Shown here in pieces: positions 12,001 to 24,689 of a stretch of 64,000 bases of DNA (position 1 is its first letter; each line of letters opens with the position of its first letter). Location of the stretch: positions 17,273,662-17,337,661 of the forward strand of contig OZ020252.1 in assembly GCA_963971285.1 (NCBI GenBank), given 5' to 3'. This stretch comes from Astropecten irregularis (taxonomy: Eukaryota > Echinodermata > Asteroidea > Paxillosida > Astropectinidae). The notes under the pieces were generated by a model that was given only the letters and a program-made list of their open reading frames with translations, was not told the DNA's origin and made no database searches. The position numbers and the translations under genes were made by a program.

Positions 12001-15000
12001 TACCAGACCAAATTGTGTTTAACTTAAAGGACTAACCCCAAAACAACATTAGGAGAGATTACACTCGACGTTTCAGACAGAATGTTGTGATCGTCGGCAT
12101 GATTATCAAAGCACATCAACACAAGAAACATTTCAACACGCAGTCACCTTGACTATAACCAAATACTGCATACCAACTCGAAAAATCACGACTTCAAAAT
12201 AACCCTGCCACCAGTGGCAACACAAAGGCAGGAATATAACAACAACACGTGTCAAGGAATGATCAACTACAACGAAGCTGTATAATGCTATGATTAATGG
12301 TAGAACTGTGGTAGAACATACAAGTGCAAACAAATACCACACTGTATGGGTCTTTTGTTAGGCGAAACGGGACATTCAAAACTGAAACTTGACTTATAGG
12401 CCTACAGGCGTGGGGATTTTTGTCCTAAATCCCTGATAAGGAAATGTATTTGGGAAATCTTTGCCAAATAATGCACAATTTTCAATACTTTGGTTGTGCT
12501 ATGAGTCACACACTATAGTCCCAAACACAAGCCTGGACGCATATTCACAATACGGTTATCCCTACCCCAGGTATGATATAAGTTAAGGCGAAATAATTGG
12601 ACTTTTCATGATTGATAGGAAAACAACCACATAATGTCACTGCACGCCTTTTCAATACTACAATGAAAATTCCCGTGTGCCAACTTCCTTGTCGCCGAAA
12701 CCAAGACTTTTGGTGGCGTTTGGATGGGGGAATGGTTGAAAAAGTAAGCAGCAACATTACATTTTCTTTATTACACAAGGCAAGACTTGGACTAAAAAGA
12801 TCCCGATTTGATCAACCTACAATTTAAATAAAATTTTCGGCTGTCACTTTGTATTCAGGTACTTACTGATGACGATTCCAGCTACTTCTTATTCCCAATA
12901 TAATAAAGATCAGTTTTCGGTTTCTTACATGGATCACGATCATCAAACAACCACACTGGTTTACTACCCACATTTAACCTTTGAGAAAGATCCTGCTACT
13001 GCTTTGATCGAAACGCGTCCTAACTCCTATAGCATTTTTATAAATTTCAGGTAATTTTGGAATTTGGTTAATGAACAGTTTGCACTAGTTTATTACGTGT
13101 ATTAACCACATTAAGGCTAAGAATTAACTCCAGTGAACTGAAAAGAAGATGGCAAGTTTCTTAGTTCACCATTCGCATAGATCAATGATGACCACAAACT
13201 TGATTTCCCTTAAAGATCTATCATCAGTTAGAAGGGTGTTCCTTTCCTTGATGTGAAGCCATGGAATAGGAGCAAAATTCCGAGAAACCTTGTTCAATAT
13301 CGAGAGGCCTGATGGGGTTGGAGTCTGATGAATTGACAAAGAGTTCAATACGATGAGCCATAATTGAGGCGAATTCTCTGGACCGAGGGACCATGGCATG
13401 CTCGCTAAATCGTGCGGGGAGACACCACGGATCACTAGACATTCTCCGCTCAGTGTTTCTGTCCTTTTAAACCACCTTCCATTCACAAGGAAATGGGATT
13501 AAGTATACTTCAAAGCTGGGTTTGGCTCATGAAGAGAATGCTGCGTGTATACAGCGCATCAACAACTGCTTGGGTTGATAACAAACCAGTGATGATACAA
13601 AAACATGTATACAGTATATGCCTTGGATGCAGAGGCAAAACATTATGAACCCAAATACAATCGAGACTATAGATTCTGGCTTGTCCATGACACTTGATCA
13701 ACAATAGACTCAAATTCATTTCACATTCACATTTCCGGATGTACCCCGTGATCTGCAAGGAGTCTGGGCTATACCGGTCGGCAAGCAAAAACACATTCCT
13801 CCCATATACCTGTGCGATTCACTTCACTTTTCGCCTCGTGTTGGTTGAGAAACAAAAAAGCTAACAACACTCAATGCGTCATCACCCTCCGAAAGCTGCC
13901 ATTCCCCCTTGAATGCAGACTGTATACCGTAACCATTTGAGCTCATTTTGAACAAAGACACGTCTCAATTTCTTGGTCACAACAGGGCGTGCGTGAACCT
14001 ACCTTCCAAGCAAAGTGACCGAGTAATTAACATGAACATTATAAGGGTGATAGACACCCTATGAAAAGAAACTAATCGCCTTTAATTTGGACATCAATAG
14101 GTGTTGCTATCCTAACCTACGCCTATGACGTAGATAAAGAAGAATTGCGGTCATCAGTGTGACTGTATAGGTCCTACGTCTACCGGCTTTTCACTTTGAA
14201 GTTTTTGTGGTGTCCTAAAATACTGCCTACCAGAAGATATCAGGGACACTATAGATGGAAACTTGAACAATAATGTATTGTCCAACTTGTGTTTAGACTC
14301 GTGATAAGTATTTAATGGCCAACTCTCGATAGATACAGTCATTTTATGTATAGCAGTCACATGCCAAATTATGCAGCGTGGACCATGTGGTATTCATTTA
14401 TAACCGAAGTCCCCTATTTTCGACTTGAAAATTGTCTTCTAAGATTGGACAGATTGGTATACGATTTTGATATTTTGAGGAAAATGGAAGGCTTCGGGAT
14501 CTCTGTTTTACAGGGCAACCACATTTTATCTTTTACAGAGTACCAAGAGTACGTTGGTTTCCTAAACCAAGACCCATTCAAAAGCACATGGCATCATTGC
14601 AGTTCGCTTTTAATCGACCACGTTGCATCTAAATACATTGCGTTATCCACACATCATCTAAACGTACAACACGAATCAAGACATAAAGAGCAAGGAACTA
14701 TGATCTAAAATGACCTGCTACATGCTAACCGAATCATCAATAAAAACGTATGACCTCGCACTATATCATAATACATTAAACGATCGCTGTGTTGTTCCAT
14801 AAATCACCTCAACTTGGCTTGGCAGGGTAGACAAAACTATGTCTCGAGTAATAGTTTCGACGCCAACGTCAACATTCTTTTTTTATAAAGAGTCCAATTT
14901 TAGGACCAGGAAGCCATAAACTGGCCTGGCTTTGCGGGTACGGGGCCTCTGAGACATTTCTCATGTATCTTATGCATCCACACCCTGCTTCGGTAAACAT

Positions 15001-15254
15001 TAATGTCATCTTTTTCCAGACTACATGTACCTTATACCGCGCGTTTAAGGACTACAGATAATTGCACGTTAAATGGCAAGGCGAGAGCCGAAGATCGTTA
15101 AAAATAATGGCCACTGAGACTATAAGTTTAACACGTGGTGGGCGACTGCATGTGCTGAAATGTTCAAACATGCTTCTGCGTGCTAACAACGCAGTGTGCA
15201 TGGAAAATTTCAGACACTTTAGTGAGCTTCTATCTTCATATTTTCACATCTTAC
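9030..15254. other. Gene A intron 1, largest unique part
   Basis: Six kilobases next to exon 1 without any of the repeat families listed. The only open frame that looks at all natural is 14346-14708 on the plus strand (120 codons). It matches nothing I know and runs against gene A. Otherwise I see no exon, RNA gene or tandem array, only the short hairpin at 11230-11258. Confidence 0.4.
11230..11258. repeat. Perfect short hairpin CCTTTTCGCC / GGCGAAAAGG
   Basis: Two exact 10-bp inverted arms (11230-11239 and 11249-11258) flank a 9-base loop in gene A's intron 1. I see no tail of T residues or gene context that would give it a role. Confidence 0.6.
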
Positions 15255-15417
15255 CTGTTTTTCCAACGGATGCCTGTCCCAGCACGATCACCCTGAATGG
15301 CTTGGCCTGTACCACTCCATTCCTCCGCGTGGAGGATGTCTTCCTCTTGATCCCGCTCATGTAAGCGCTGCTGTTGTTGTTGGGCGGCGAACTGGCTCTA
15401 GACATATTGATGGGCAT
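15255..15417 (-). CDS. First coding exon of Ras-like small GTPase gene A (RERG/RASL type)
   Basis: This exon encodes the N-terminal arm and P-loop of a Ras-superfamily GTPase, a GTP-binding switch protein. Reading from the ATG at 15417 it gives 54 residues plus one base. Residues 1-39 are a Ser/Asn/Arg/Lys-rich tail with no recognisable domain. Residues 41-54 are beta-strand 1 and the G1 motif, FRVIVLGQASVGKT, with the invariant GxxxxGK[ST]. The exon ends in a consensus donor (ACAG|GTAAGA) in phase 1. The split codon joins exon 2 (1412-1468) as G+CT = Ala, giving GKTA, as Ras-like proteins have. The ATG at 15417 has a fair context (GTTGCCATGC). The frame stays open upstream to an ATG at 15600, so a 61-residue longer N-terminus is possible. 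The family (RERG, RERGL, RASL10/11/12) is inferred mostly from exon 2. Confidence 0.85.
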
Positions 15418-16614
15418 GGCAACTGTTTGTAGGAAGGTTCTCAGGGAGAGGGCACGTGTAGAGATGAAGAAGGGGTGTGTATAGTAGACCTGGGGTGGTT
15501 GAGGCTGTGTGGTCGGGATGCCGTGACAATTTCTGTCCAGGAGATGTCCACAATCCAATGCAAATATCGCCACACCGTAAGGTAACCAACTATCCCTCAC
15601 AGCATAGCTCTATGCTCACAGACACGTACCAGTGAAATATCCTGGAACTTTCGGTGCAACAATTTCGTGGAGGGAACACGGGTCGTGAACAATCACCAAC
15701 AGTTCCACAAGTACGGACTCTTCATTCAAGTCATCAACATTCCACTGACAGGCGCAGACTTCTGATGGCCGTGTCTCCCCCCTCTCTCTCTTTAGCCTTG
15801 TGCAGCGGTATTCTGCAGGTTGTTTGAACTAGGTCGAGGCTGGGTGTGCGCTTACAGTCAGTCAAGGTGACTTGATTCTTCGTGTGGTTAAACCTTCGTG
15901 CTTGTAAAGACTAGTCTCGTCGATGCCTGTAGGCGGGAAAAAGTTTGAAGACCGACAATAAAATGACTGCCAGTTATGGCGTGATCAATCATATTTTGCA
16001 AAAAAACACAATGCTCACATTTCAGTTTTTGTCCTCTTTAAAATGAAAGCAACACCGCCAAGATAGCCAAACCGCAAATAATCATTCATCATGTTTAATG
16101 CAAGACAGGGAAAAGGAAATCTTACAATGAAAAAAAAAATCAGATAACCGTTCACCTCTATCATCACCACCAAATTGCCCATTAGACCCGAATAATGACC
16201 TGAAATATACAATGCATAGGATCAGAAGTGACGTTTCTATGGTAAAATACCTATCCCAGGGGACATGAAGCACTGCCCTTATAGAAAGATCGAAACGTCA
16301 AGCACTAAACGCTAAGCACCATCCGAGTACCCTACATTAATCATACTCTCCTCTGTTACATAAACAAGTGTCTATTTAAAGAGATGCCAAATAACTTCTT
16401 GGTAATAAATGGGAGGTGTATAAAGACACTTTGCCCAGTTTTATTATGCCACGTACATTTTATAACCCCTTTGAAGTCAATTCGCTGGGTACTATTATAC
16501 AACTGATAATAACCATGGGTTGTCTTTTGACTTATTATACATCGATGTAGTTTAACTAGAAGTGACTCAAAGGCGAAATGGGTCATCTCGTACCCAAGTT
16601 AAGTCGCACTAAAT
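15418..16614 (-). promoter_or_regulatory. 5' flank of gene A; promoter expected here
   Basis: This is the sequence upstream of gene A's first coding exon on the minus strand. The part nearest the exon (15418-15600) stays open in frame and is either 5' UTR or an N-terminal extension. Further out are a pyrimidine-rich stretch at about 15775-15795 and ordinary unique-looking sequence. I see no TATA box. At 16190-16310 there is a fragment, including a GATCGAAACGTC motif, that resembles the repeat seen at 4100-4240 and 40916-41100. The region ends at the pair of TTAA-1 elements beginning at 16615. Confidence 0.3.
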
Positions 16615-16965
16615 TTAAAGGTAGTATCATACTTTGGTAAGAGACCAAAACAAAAATGTTCATAGATTTACGTATAACTTACAGGGTATGAAGATGGTGC
16701 TGGTAGAAACATACTGTTAAAATTGTTCTGCCTGAAATGGTTTATTTATCCAGAAATTAGTAAAACAACGACCGAAAATCTTTTTGATCTTTTAAAAGAT
16801 CAAAAATAAAAGAGAAAACACTGTGGCCTTTTTTCGCTGTTTTCTCAAAATTGGGCAACGTATGGGACTGAAATTTCACAGATTATTTTACTGTATCTCC
16901 CTTAATATTTTTGACCATAAATCTGTATTTCTGTGACAAAAACCAAAGTATGATATTACCTTTAA
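16615..16965 (-). mobile_element. TTAA-1 element, copy 2 (complete)
   Basis: Complete copy from TTAAAGGTAGTATCATACTT to ATGATATTACCTTTAA. It contains the TAGAAACATACTGTTAAAA block, the central palindrome GATCTTTTAAAAGATC, the GCAACGTATGGGACTGAAAT block and AATCTGTATTTCTGTGACAA. Its right TTAA (16962-16965) is also the left TTAA of copy 3. Confidence 0.85.
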
Positions 16966-17317
16966 GTTACTATCATACTTTAGTAGCAATGATACAAAAC
17001 ATAAATCTTCACAGATAAGTATAACTTGAGGGGAATATAGATGGTGATTGTAGAAACATATCTTTCACGTTTTCAGCCTGAAATGCTGTATCAAGATAAG
17101 AGTAAAACCAAAGACCAAAAACGATTTTGATCTTTAAAAGATAACAAAAATCAAAGGTGAAAAGATTCTTTATCCGCTTTAAAAGTGTCTCAAACCGGAC
17201 ACCGTATGTGACTGCATGGAAAAAGTTCACAGATGACTGTTGCTGTATCTTTCGTGATATTTTTGCCCATGAATCTGTATTTTTTAGACAAAAATCAAAG
17301 TATGAAATTACCTTTAA
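16962..17317 (-). mobile_element. TTAA-1 element, copy 3 (complete, abuts copy 2)
   Basis: It starts TTAAGTTACTATCATACTTT and ends GTATGAAATTACCTTTAA. It is in the same orientation as copy 2 and shares the single TTAA between them, giving TTAA-copy 2-TTAA-copy 3-TTAA. The two copies differ by many substitutions, so this is not a recent tandem duplication. A later insertion into an existing TTAA flank explains it best. Confidence 0.85.
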
Positions 17318-18009
17318 TAATATGAAGAGTGCTTTGCTTTTTTTACACCGTCAATCTCCCGGTACTAAAAATACAGCTTGGAATACAGAGAGCATCATGA
17401 GTGCCACTATATACTTAACTTGCTGGATTCTAAATGTTAACACGGCAAGCGGTAGGTGGAAGTGCCTTTGGGTTTCCATTAAATTGGATTTCAAAAAAAA
17501 AAGTGAGCCCAAATAGGTTGGCTAGGTTTAATGGGTTTGAAGTGGTCGAGATATTGACTGTTGCAAATGGGATTTGGTACAAGTGGGACCAGACCGAGAC
17601 ATGACAACTGAAATGGTCTTCGCTGACAAATGACTGGTACACAGTCAGTCCGCACTGCGTGCTGCAATGTACACGATAGTCTATTCATCATCCCGTGGCC
17701 TTCTCAAGTTCTCAGTACCGCCGTACCGTACCGATGCCAGGAAATTCAGAAGCCAGACCATAATGCCTAATGGTCAGCATTGTTTGTGTACGACATTTGA
17801 AGTGTACCAAATTCAACAAACTGAAAAGAGAATTCCAAATATTTGCTAGATTTAGACCGTCTTGGCTGAAGCACGCCGTCCTAGTGTTTGCCATGTCTGG
17901 GTTATCTATGATCACTTAACCAAACTGAAAAATAATCGTATTATTACAATACATCATTGACTGATGATTGATGTGATGGGAAGAATCCATCCATGACAGT
18001 GGTCAAAAC

Positions 18010-18034
18010 CATAGAGCTAGGGCCTAGCTCTATG
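18010..18034. repeat. Perfect 25-bp palindrome
   Basis: Two 12-bp arms (CATAGAGCTAGG / CCTAGCTCTATG) flank a single central base. GTCAAAACC stands on both sides as a short direct repeat. AGAGCT/AGCTCT motifs also cluster at 19290-19390. The function is unknown. Confidence 0.7.
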
Positions 18035-18293
18035 TCAAAACCAAAGTCCAAACAAACATACAAACAACAGCTCGATGAAAGAGGCCGAATCGGTTCACGG
18101 ACATTTGTATAAACGTAGATAATAGATCAATGTCCAGCGCCAGTATTGCGTTGGCCCCTGCTTTCATACAACGTAACCCTGGACTAAACTGCCACGAACT
18201 TATGGATTTTTACCACAAGCTTCAACGAACTTACCTAACACAGCTATCCTGTCACGTGTCAAATATCACACAAAACTATGGGCATTAACGACA

Positions 18294-18536
18294 CTGAGGC
18301 TAATGCTCAGGCTCAGGCTCAGACTCCAGCTTTGACATCCATATGCAGGCATGCTGGAAATATAAGTTGTGGTTTCTCATTGAAGCTATAACTCTGTTTT
18401 CCTTTTCAAACCAGAGAATCTACTTCAGAACCGCAGTCAAAAGCCTCTATTTTGATACCCGTTAGTTTAGAATGGATTCACGAAATGGAGCCGGAGCCTG
18501 AAACGGAACCCGAGCCTCCGTTTCGTAAACGCCCTA
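18294..18536 (+). mobile_element. Hexamer-ended element (GGCTCA type), copy 1
   Basis: The left end is made of GGCTCA units (about 18300-18325). The interior runs TGCTGGAAATATAAGTTGTG, CAAACCAGAGAATCTACTTC, AAGCCTCTATTTTGATACCC, TAGAATGGATTCACGAAATG. The right end carries the inverted hexamers (GAGCCGGAGCCTG...GAGCCTCCG). The interior is collinear with 24259-24495, 29019-29268 and, inverted, 39229-39492. Confidence 0.7.
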
Positions 18537-20379
18537 TGAATATAAATTTAAAACGCTCAACGACGGATTTTACTTCGAAATTCATCTTTACGATCTATTT
18601 ATGGCTGGACAAATCATTATATCAGTAGAAAACTGAAATGAAATGCATGACCCAAAACTTCCATGAACCGAATTATCTAACGGGGTAGAATATGGAAGCC
18701 ATAAATAGGCCTATAGATATTGTATATTGGACTTATAATCCGCCTGCCCTGACACGGAATTATTCCTCACTCCTGATGCATCCGCCCTCTGTCGGGAGTA
18801 AACAACTGATATCACCGTGATATCACCACTGAAGCGCTCAAATTACTTAAACAATTCAGACATTGTGAAAAAGTGTAAGAATTTCAGCCTCGTGAAAATG
18901 AGCATCACAAAGTGCGAAGTGGCACCGTTGGTATAATCAGCCTAATCCGCCATCAATAAATTTCCAATGACAAAAATGCAATCTCTTATGGACATAATTA
19001 TATGCCTATACAACCTGGCGTGTGTCTGCCAGTCAACCAATATTATATACAGACTGAAACGACTAAGTACAACCAACCCCCAGAAGTAGAAATAATGATG
19101 TAATTGTGGTGATGTATGACTACTATTATCAAGGTATATACCTCTCACTTCAAATCAATAATCCACATCCCATAGTACATTCAAACATTATTTTCCTGGT
19201 CGTTCCTCTGTACTAACGTCGTTTGGTTTGTTTACCGAAGAAAGTATTCCCAATGGAGCTCCATGGTATTCCACAGCCACTTCACGCAACCATAGAGCAT
19301 GGAGGATGTACCTCCATGCACAGAGCTACTCCTGTTTGAAAGCTCTATGTCTGCATCATAGAGCTACAAACAGACAGCTCTATGATGTGATCCAACACGC
19401 AGTTGGTCCGTCCCTCGAACAATAACTCCACCTCACCTCATCTACACCCTTCTGACCTTCAAGGGGAGGTGTCAAGAGATGTCAAGAATTCAGATGAGAG
19501 AGACGGGGAGTTGAGTCCACAATTTGCACGGACATCTTATAAAGTCAGTGGCGGTCGGTCACCGCTATGTTAGTGAAGCCCCTTCATCAACCAACGGCAT
19601 GGCAAGATAGGGGAGTTTTTTGGAGGGCAACTCAACACCTGTATAAATACCACCCGTGTGTACTTTTTTTTTTTTTTAAATCGCCAGACAAGGCTGTACA
19701 AGGGTGAAGGCGAGATACTTACTAACATTCTGTCTGACTTCGAACGAGTGTATTTATACACATGTAACACGGCATGGGTTGACTAAAAGGAAGTTGCTCC
19801 CACAGGACCGAAAATGATGGATCGTACTCTCTAAAAACTCGGGGTGAACATCCGATAGGATGCTAGTGCTATTACATGTAGTAATACTATAGACATCACC
19901 GATATCTATTGAACTCTATGATTATTCCATAGTTGATATGATGATAGCTGATGAAGTGTTGCATTTTAAGTAAAAGAAAAATCAAAGAGTGGTCGGCTTA
20001 GCAGCCACAATGTAGGAGTTAAAATGAATAATTCTTGTACAACTGATGACTATCTCTCTTAAGAATGCGCATCAAGACACACCATAAATGCAAGATGCAT
20101 TACCACTAGATGCCTTTTCACCATTTTATAAAATAAGCCTGCGTGCATAATGCATTGGCTCAAATGGGCAATAAATCAGTATTGTAACAATATACCTATG
20201 TCATCAGCTTGCAGGCCCGGGACACGTGAGCACCATTTACACTGACCTATCCACACAATAATAGGATCTTCGCAGAAATTCAATTAAAAGTATTAAAAGG
20301 TCCCAACATTCTGAAGCCGATCGGGCCACTTGTTCCCACAACACACCGCACTTTTAAGTCCCTTAATATGCAAATGTTG

Positions 20380-20470
20380 ATGACGTCAGAGCACCTCGCT
20401 CGGGATGCCCCAGACTGATATCTGCGCGGAATGCAGACGGAAACTTAAAGGGTCATTTCTATGACGTCAT
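20380..20470. promoter_or_regulatory. Two CRE-like TGACGTCA sites with a nearby octamer-like motif
   Basis: Two perfect TGACGTCA palindromes lie about 80 bp apart (near 20381 and at 20462-20469; the second extends to ATGACGTCAT). An ATGCAAAT octamer-like motif sits just before the first, at about 20368. TGACGTCA is the known binding site of CREB/ATF factors. The cluster lies between the divergent starts of genes A and B, so it could be an enhancer for either. Chance occurrence cannot be excluded. Confidence 0.2.
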
Positions 20471-22554
20471 GCAGATTAACATATCTGTTAAGGATTAAAG
20501 GCAAGAATCAATATTGATGACACTTTCACCTCGGTTCAAGTTTCACGACCCACTCCTGATCCTCCCAATCATTATATGTCTTTAATCATTAATGATTTAA
20601 ACTAGCTAACTCCCAAGGAACCATGCCATGTATTCCCTTTTAGTACTAAACTGGCAACACAACTTGCTAAACAACTTGCTAACCAGCAAATTAACTGCAA
20701 ACTACATGTACAGGGTATAGGGCCTATGTACTTAGCGACAATACTGACAACTGACAAACCAGTAAACCAAAATAACAAGCCATTAACTTCTTGAAATTGT
20801 TGACGACCCGAAAGGCACGCATCGTTGAAGTTGCTAAAATTTCATGATCATTCTCCGAAAATGAGTTATGAAGGGATGTTTTCGCATCAACCCACCGACT
20901 CCACCAACCATCAACAAATACGGAAGGGAAAGAATTCCACTGATGACCATTACGGAAAAAGGATAATATCCTCCAAGAGTTAACTTATTGGATACAAATT
21001 ATGATGAACTTCAATCTCAGGTGTGGAAAACTTGGGTAGCATATCTGAAAAGTGAGTTTTACAGGGTTTTTTTACCTACAAATTGTACACTTCCTATATA
21101 CCGGCAGCCATCTTGCTCAAAACGCCCTCTATTGGTTCCATTGAGTTGTGCACAAATTATGGTCATCAGTGGAATTCTTTCCCAAACGGCTTAGTATAGT
21201 AGTGTCCAACGTGATGTGCATATTTTCCATTCCTGTCTTTGCGTGCACTGGATTGTAACATCAGACTAAATCGATTACGATCAATACCGGACTCATTCAA
21301 CTTTTCAAGACTTCCCTCCCTGAAGACAGCTGGCTTCCAAAATGATTCGACAGTTTTAAATTCCTGTGGTTTCTGTTCACCCTTTCAAAGTTCACGGAAA
21401 GATGGATGCGAGAAATGGGAAACATACTCACCAAACTGTCAGATCATGAGGGAGTTAAGGAACGCCGGCGCTCCCTGTATTTTAAAGGGTCTCAACGTCA
21501 GGTCTCAGGCTAGCGAGGGGTGGACGGTGGAGTTGACCGGTGTCTGATCCGTGGAAAGAGTCAAGGCGTGTGAGGGTCTTCCCCGTCACGCACGCCGTTC
21601 TGATTCTCGGCCACCAGTGCGGTGACCGCAAAGGCTTGTTAGTAGTGTCGATAGAGCAAGTCCCTCATCGATTTCAAACTCCAATCTTACCAACCATTTC
21701 AGACATCGGAGAAGATAGTAGTTCCTCTCTTTGATAAATAATCAACTAATTTTGTTGTCCTGCCGACTTAATAACTGGAAAGGCAAAACTATGAATGATC
21801 AAGTACATGGACTAGTAATCCCAATGTTACTGCGACTTGTGTCCAACTGATGCCACGGCTATTCACACTGATCTGCTTCATGCGTTTAAGCCGTGTATTT
21901 ATAGCAGACTCATACTGCACGGTATTCAATACAACTGCCGAGGCGTGCACACTGGTAAAAGCTCGCTGAGGCGTGGGCTTCAGATCAGATGTGGTCAACT
22001 GAGGTCTGTCTCTTTTGTCCGTTAGGAAAAAAACCGACAACACTTGACTTCTTCCCGAGAATTTAACAATTTCCACGTAGATATAGAATGGAGGAGTGGG
22101 ATGAAAATGTCACGTGGAAGCAACAAAGGACTGATAAATCACCATGACAACAGTTCATCATAGAACATTCATCATTAATTTCTCCAAACTTTGCAACAGA
22201 AAAATGCCGCACGATTGAAACTTTTTATGTTAGCTTGTCGGCCTAGTATCTATAGGCCTGTATATCAATACTGTATGTTCTCCATAATTCAAGATCTTTC
22301 CAATGCTACTCAACATAAATTGTATAGGCCCTTCTCCGATTTTCAAACAAAATATTACGGCAGCGGCAAAAGTTAAATAATTATTATAGTGTCTGAAAAG
22401 AAATGATGCAGAGCTATAGGAAAACGTTTATTACCTCCAAGTCAGGACATTTGACATCAATCTCGTGTACAATCTGGGTGGTTTTTATAATCCGTTGTGT
22501 GACTACTACGATGGGCTAAAATAAGGTACGGTAGGTTAGCGGTGACACCATGCA

Positions 22555-22650
22555 ATCTCTTCTGTGAGAGTGTGTGGTTCTGAGAAGGTGGTATTATCTG
22601 ACGACGCTCTGAACAGTGTGCTCTGTTCGTCTTAAGGAGGGCAACTGGTT
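22555..22650 (-). repeat. Repeat with GACGAACAGAGCACAC hairpin, copy 2
   Basis: Read on the minus strand this gives CCTTAAGACGAACAGAGCAC, then ACTGTTCAGAGCGTCG, then CTTCTCAGAACCACACACTC and TCACAGAAGAG. It is collinear with 7700-7805, with substitutions in the GAAACG part. Two collinear copies with a shared tail make this a dispersed repeat and not a chance motif. Confidence 0.45.
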
Positions 22651-24258
22651 GCCTGACTAATAGTACTTCCAGAAGAAGTTCCAGTCTTCCACCATGCATA
22701 CTAGCTTCAAGTCTTATCTACTACAATGTTACAATGTTGGTGGAACTAGAACTAGAACTAGAAGGCACCTCCGGTTCCAGTTCATACGGAGAAGGTTCTC
22801 AGTCCGAAGTCCACCCTCTGAATTCACCCACCGTACCGGCTGGCCCACATCACACCCGGTACTGATATACCGTCGGCACGGGCAGACATTACTGAGTAAG
22901 CCATAACTAAGAAACAAATCACTGCAATTATCTCACATTATCCAATAATATTTCACATAGCTACTACATCCATGCCATTTCACTTTCCCTATCCATATTA
23001 TCCTCAACACATCCGTTCTGAACAAAATTTCGCACTGGCACAAAAATCGACCGATTAACTAATCCAACAAGCAAATGTAAACGGGTTCTCAAGCCAATAA
23101 ACGTCATAAGCAGAGTAGGGGGAAATATTAAGAAAAATAGGGAAATTGTATGGTACATACCAAATGCAAGGATGGTGTGATGCTGATAGGTAAATAATGA
23201 TGTCCCTAATGTACTTCCACGGACAAACTAGTGCTGTTCATCCACAAAGTGCCGATGGAGTGTTTACACAGTAAACTTACACGCAGCCAACCGTTTTCTC
23301 GCATCCACTTCATGTAGCTCAGTCAGTAAATTGCAGATCCGTAAGACTACGTCTGTTTAGTTTCATTGGTTGCAAATCAGTGTGAGTGCTGGCCTCGGTG
23401 TGTCAGTCACACAATGGAACATAGCTGGTGTGGCACACACACGGAGCTGGAGAAACAACCGAAAGTTTTGGCGCTTATTTGTGTCGGACTTGTCCTAGTG
23501 GGATTACGGCTTTACAATTCATACTGATCCCGTGCTCAAGTCACAACGACGACATGTAATGGGGATGGAGACCCACTGTCGCGCAAAATGTCGTTTATCT
23601 TGCCTCAAATTTACGTCTGATCGTACCAATCCCGCACTCAGGTAACTCCGTATGGCCTTAAAAAACCTCACTTAAATAACGCCCGACACGAGAGAGGGCG
23701 CTATTCATGTAAATCGTGTTTGCGTTTGCTGTTGGACTTTCATTGTGTACAATTTCTCTCAAGCGATGATCCGGCTGTTTCACTTTTCCCAAACAAGTTT
23801 TTAAATCCATACCTGAGATATTTCACCGGATTAAACGACATATCCATCGTATATATAGTAAGATTAGAGCATAGTTAATTGGTGACAGGGACCAATATTT
23901 AACTATGGATAACTAACACTGAGATCACAGTGTACATGTATTTATATTTTGGTTCAAGGAATGCAATGCTTATCTATGCACAATTCTTCTTATAGGCCTA
24001 CACATCTTTTATTAATAATATTATTAGCATTATTAATTTTAATAGCTGCAAGTAGTTCTTTGAGATTATTACATGGAGAGAAAATTTATTTCAACACGTT
24101 GAGAGAACCAATATAAGCCTTGGTGCAAATAGATCGTGGATTTGTAATAAGCCCATTAAGTAAACATTCCTGGCGATGATTAAAAGTTGTTTTGATGCAT
24201 ACTGAAAAATAAGGAACAACATTTCTCCGTGTTACTTATACAAGCCAAGCCATCTCCA

Positions 24259-24495
24259 GGGGCCTTTCTCAAAGCTCGGCTCCGGCTCAGGCTCCGGCTT
24301 CATCTCTGTCATCCATGTGCTGAAAATATAAGTTGTGGTTTTGCATTGAAGCTGAAACTCCGTTTTCTTTTCCAAACCAGAGAATCTACTTCCGAACCGC
24401 AGCCAAAGTGCAAGTCTCTATTTTGATACCCCTTATTTTAGAATGGATTCACGAAATGGAGCCGGAGCCTGAGCCGGAGCCTAGCCAAAGGCCCC
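24259..24495 (+). mobile_element. Hexamer-ended element (GGCTCC type), copy 2
   Basis: This copy shows the true ends best: GGGGCCTTTCTCAAAGCTCG followed by GGCTCCGGCTCAGGCTCCGG on the left. On the right, inverted, it is GGGGCCTTTGGCTAGGCTCC followed by GGCTCAGGCTCC. The terminal inverted repeats are thus GGGGCCTTT plus hexamer arrays. The 190-bp interior matches the other copies. Confidence 0.75.
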
Positions 24496-24689
24496 TTGTG
24501 CAATAAATGGTTCAGTTGCAATCGATCTGGGGTTGGTTTTTTTTTTTTGCTCTGCAAGTTCATGTACTGCTGCACTAAAATGATGAATCGGTATCCCCGA
24601 TAATAACATTCAGTTCTCCAAGAAGCCAATCAATTGTCATATTAATTTCATAAAGCTGTCAAATCAGAATATACAATACATAAATGCAT

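Larger units (their letters stand above)
18537..24258. other. Intergenic sequence between genes A and B, left part
   Basis: This is mostly unassigned sequence between the divergent starts. It holds a T-run at about 19664-19677, CRE-like sites at 20380-20470 and the hairpin repeat at 22555-22650. No open frame here has recognisable domains or convincing splice sites. Confidence 0.35.
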
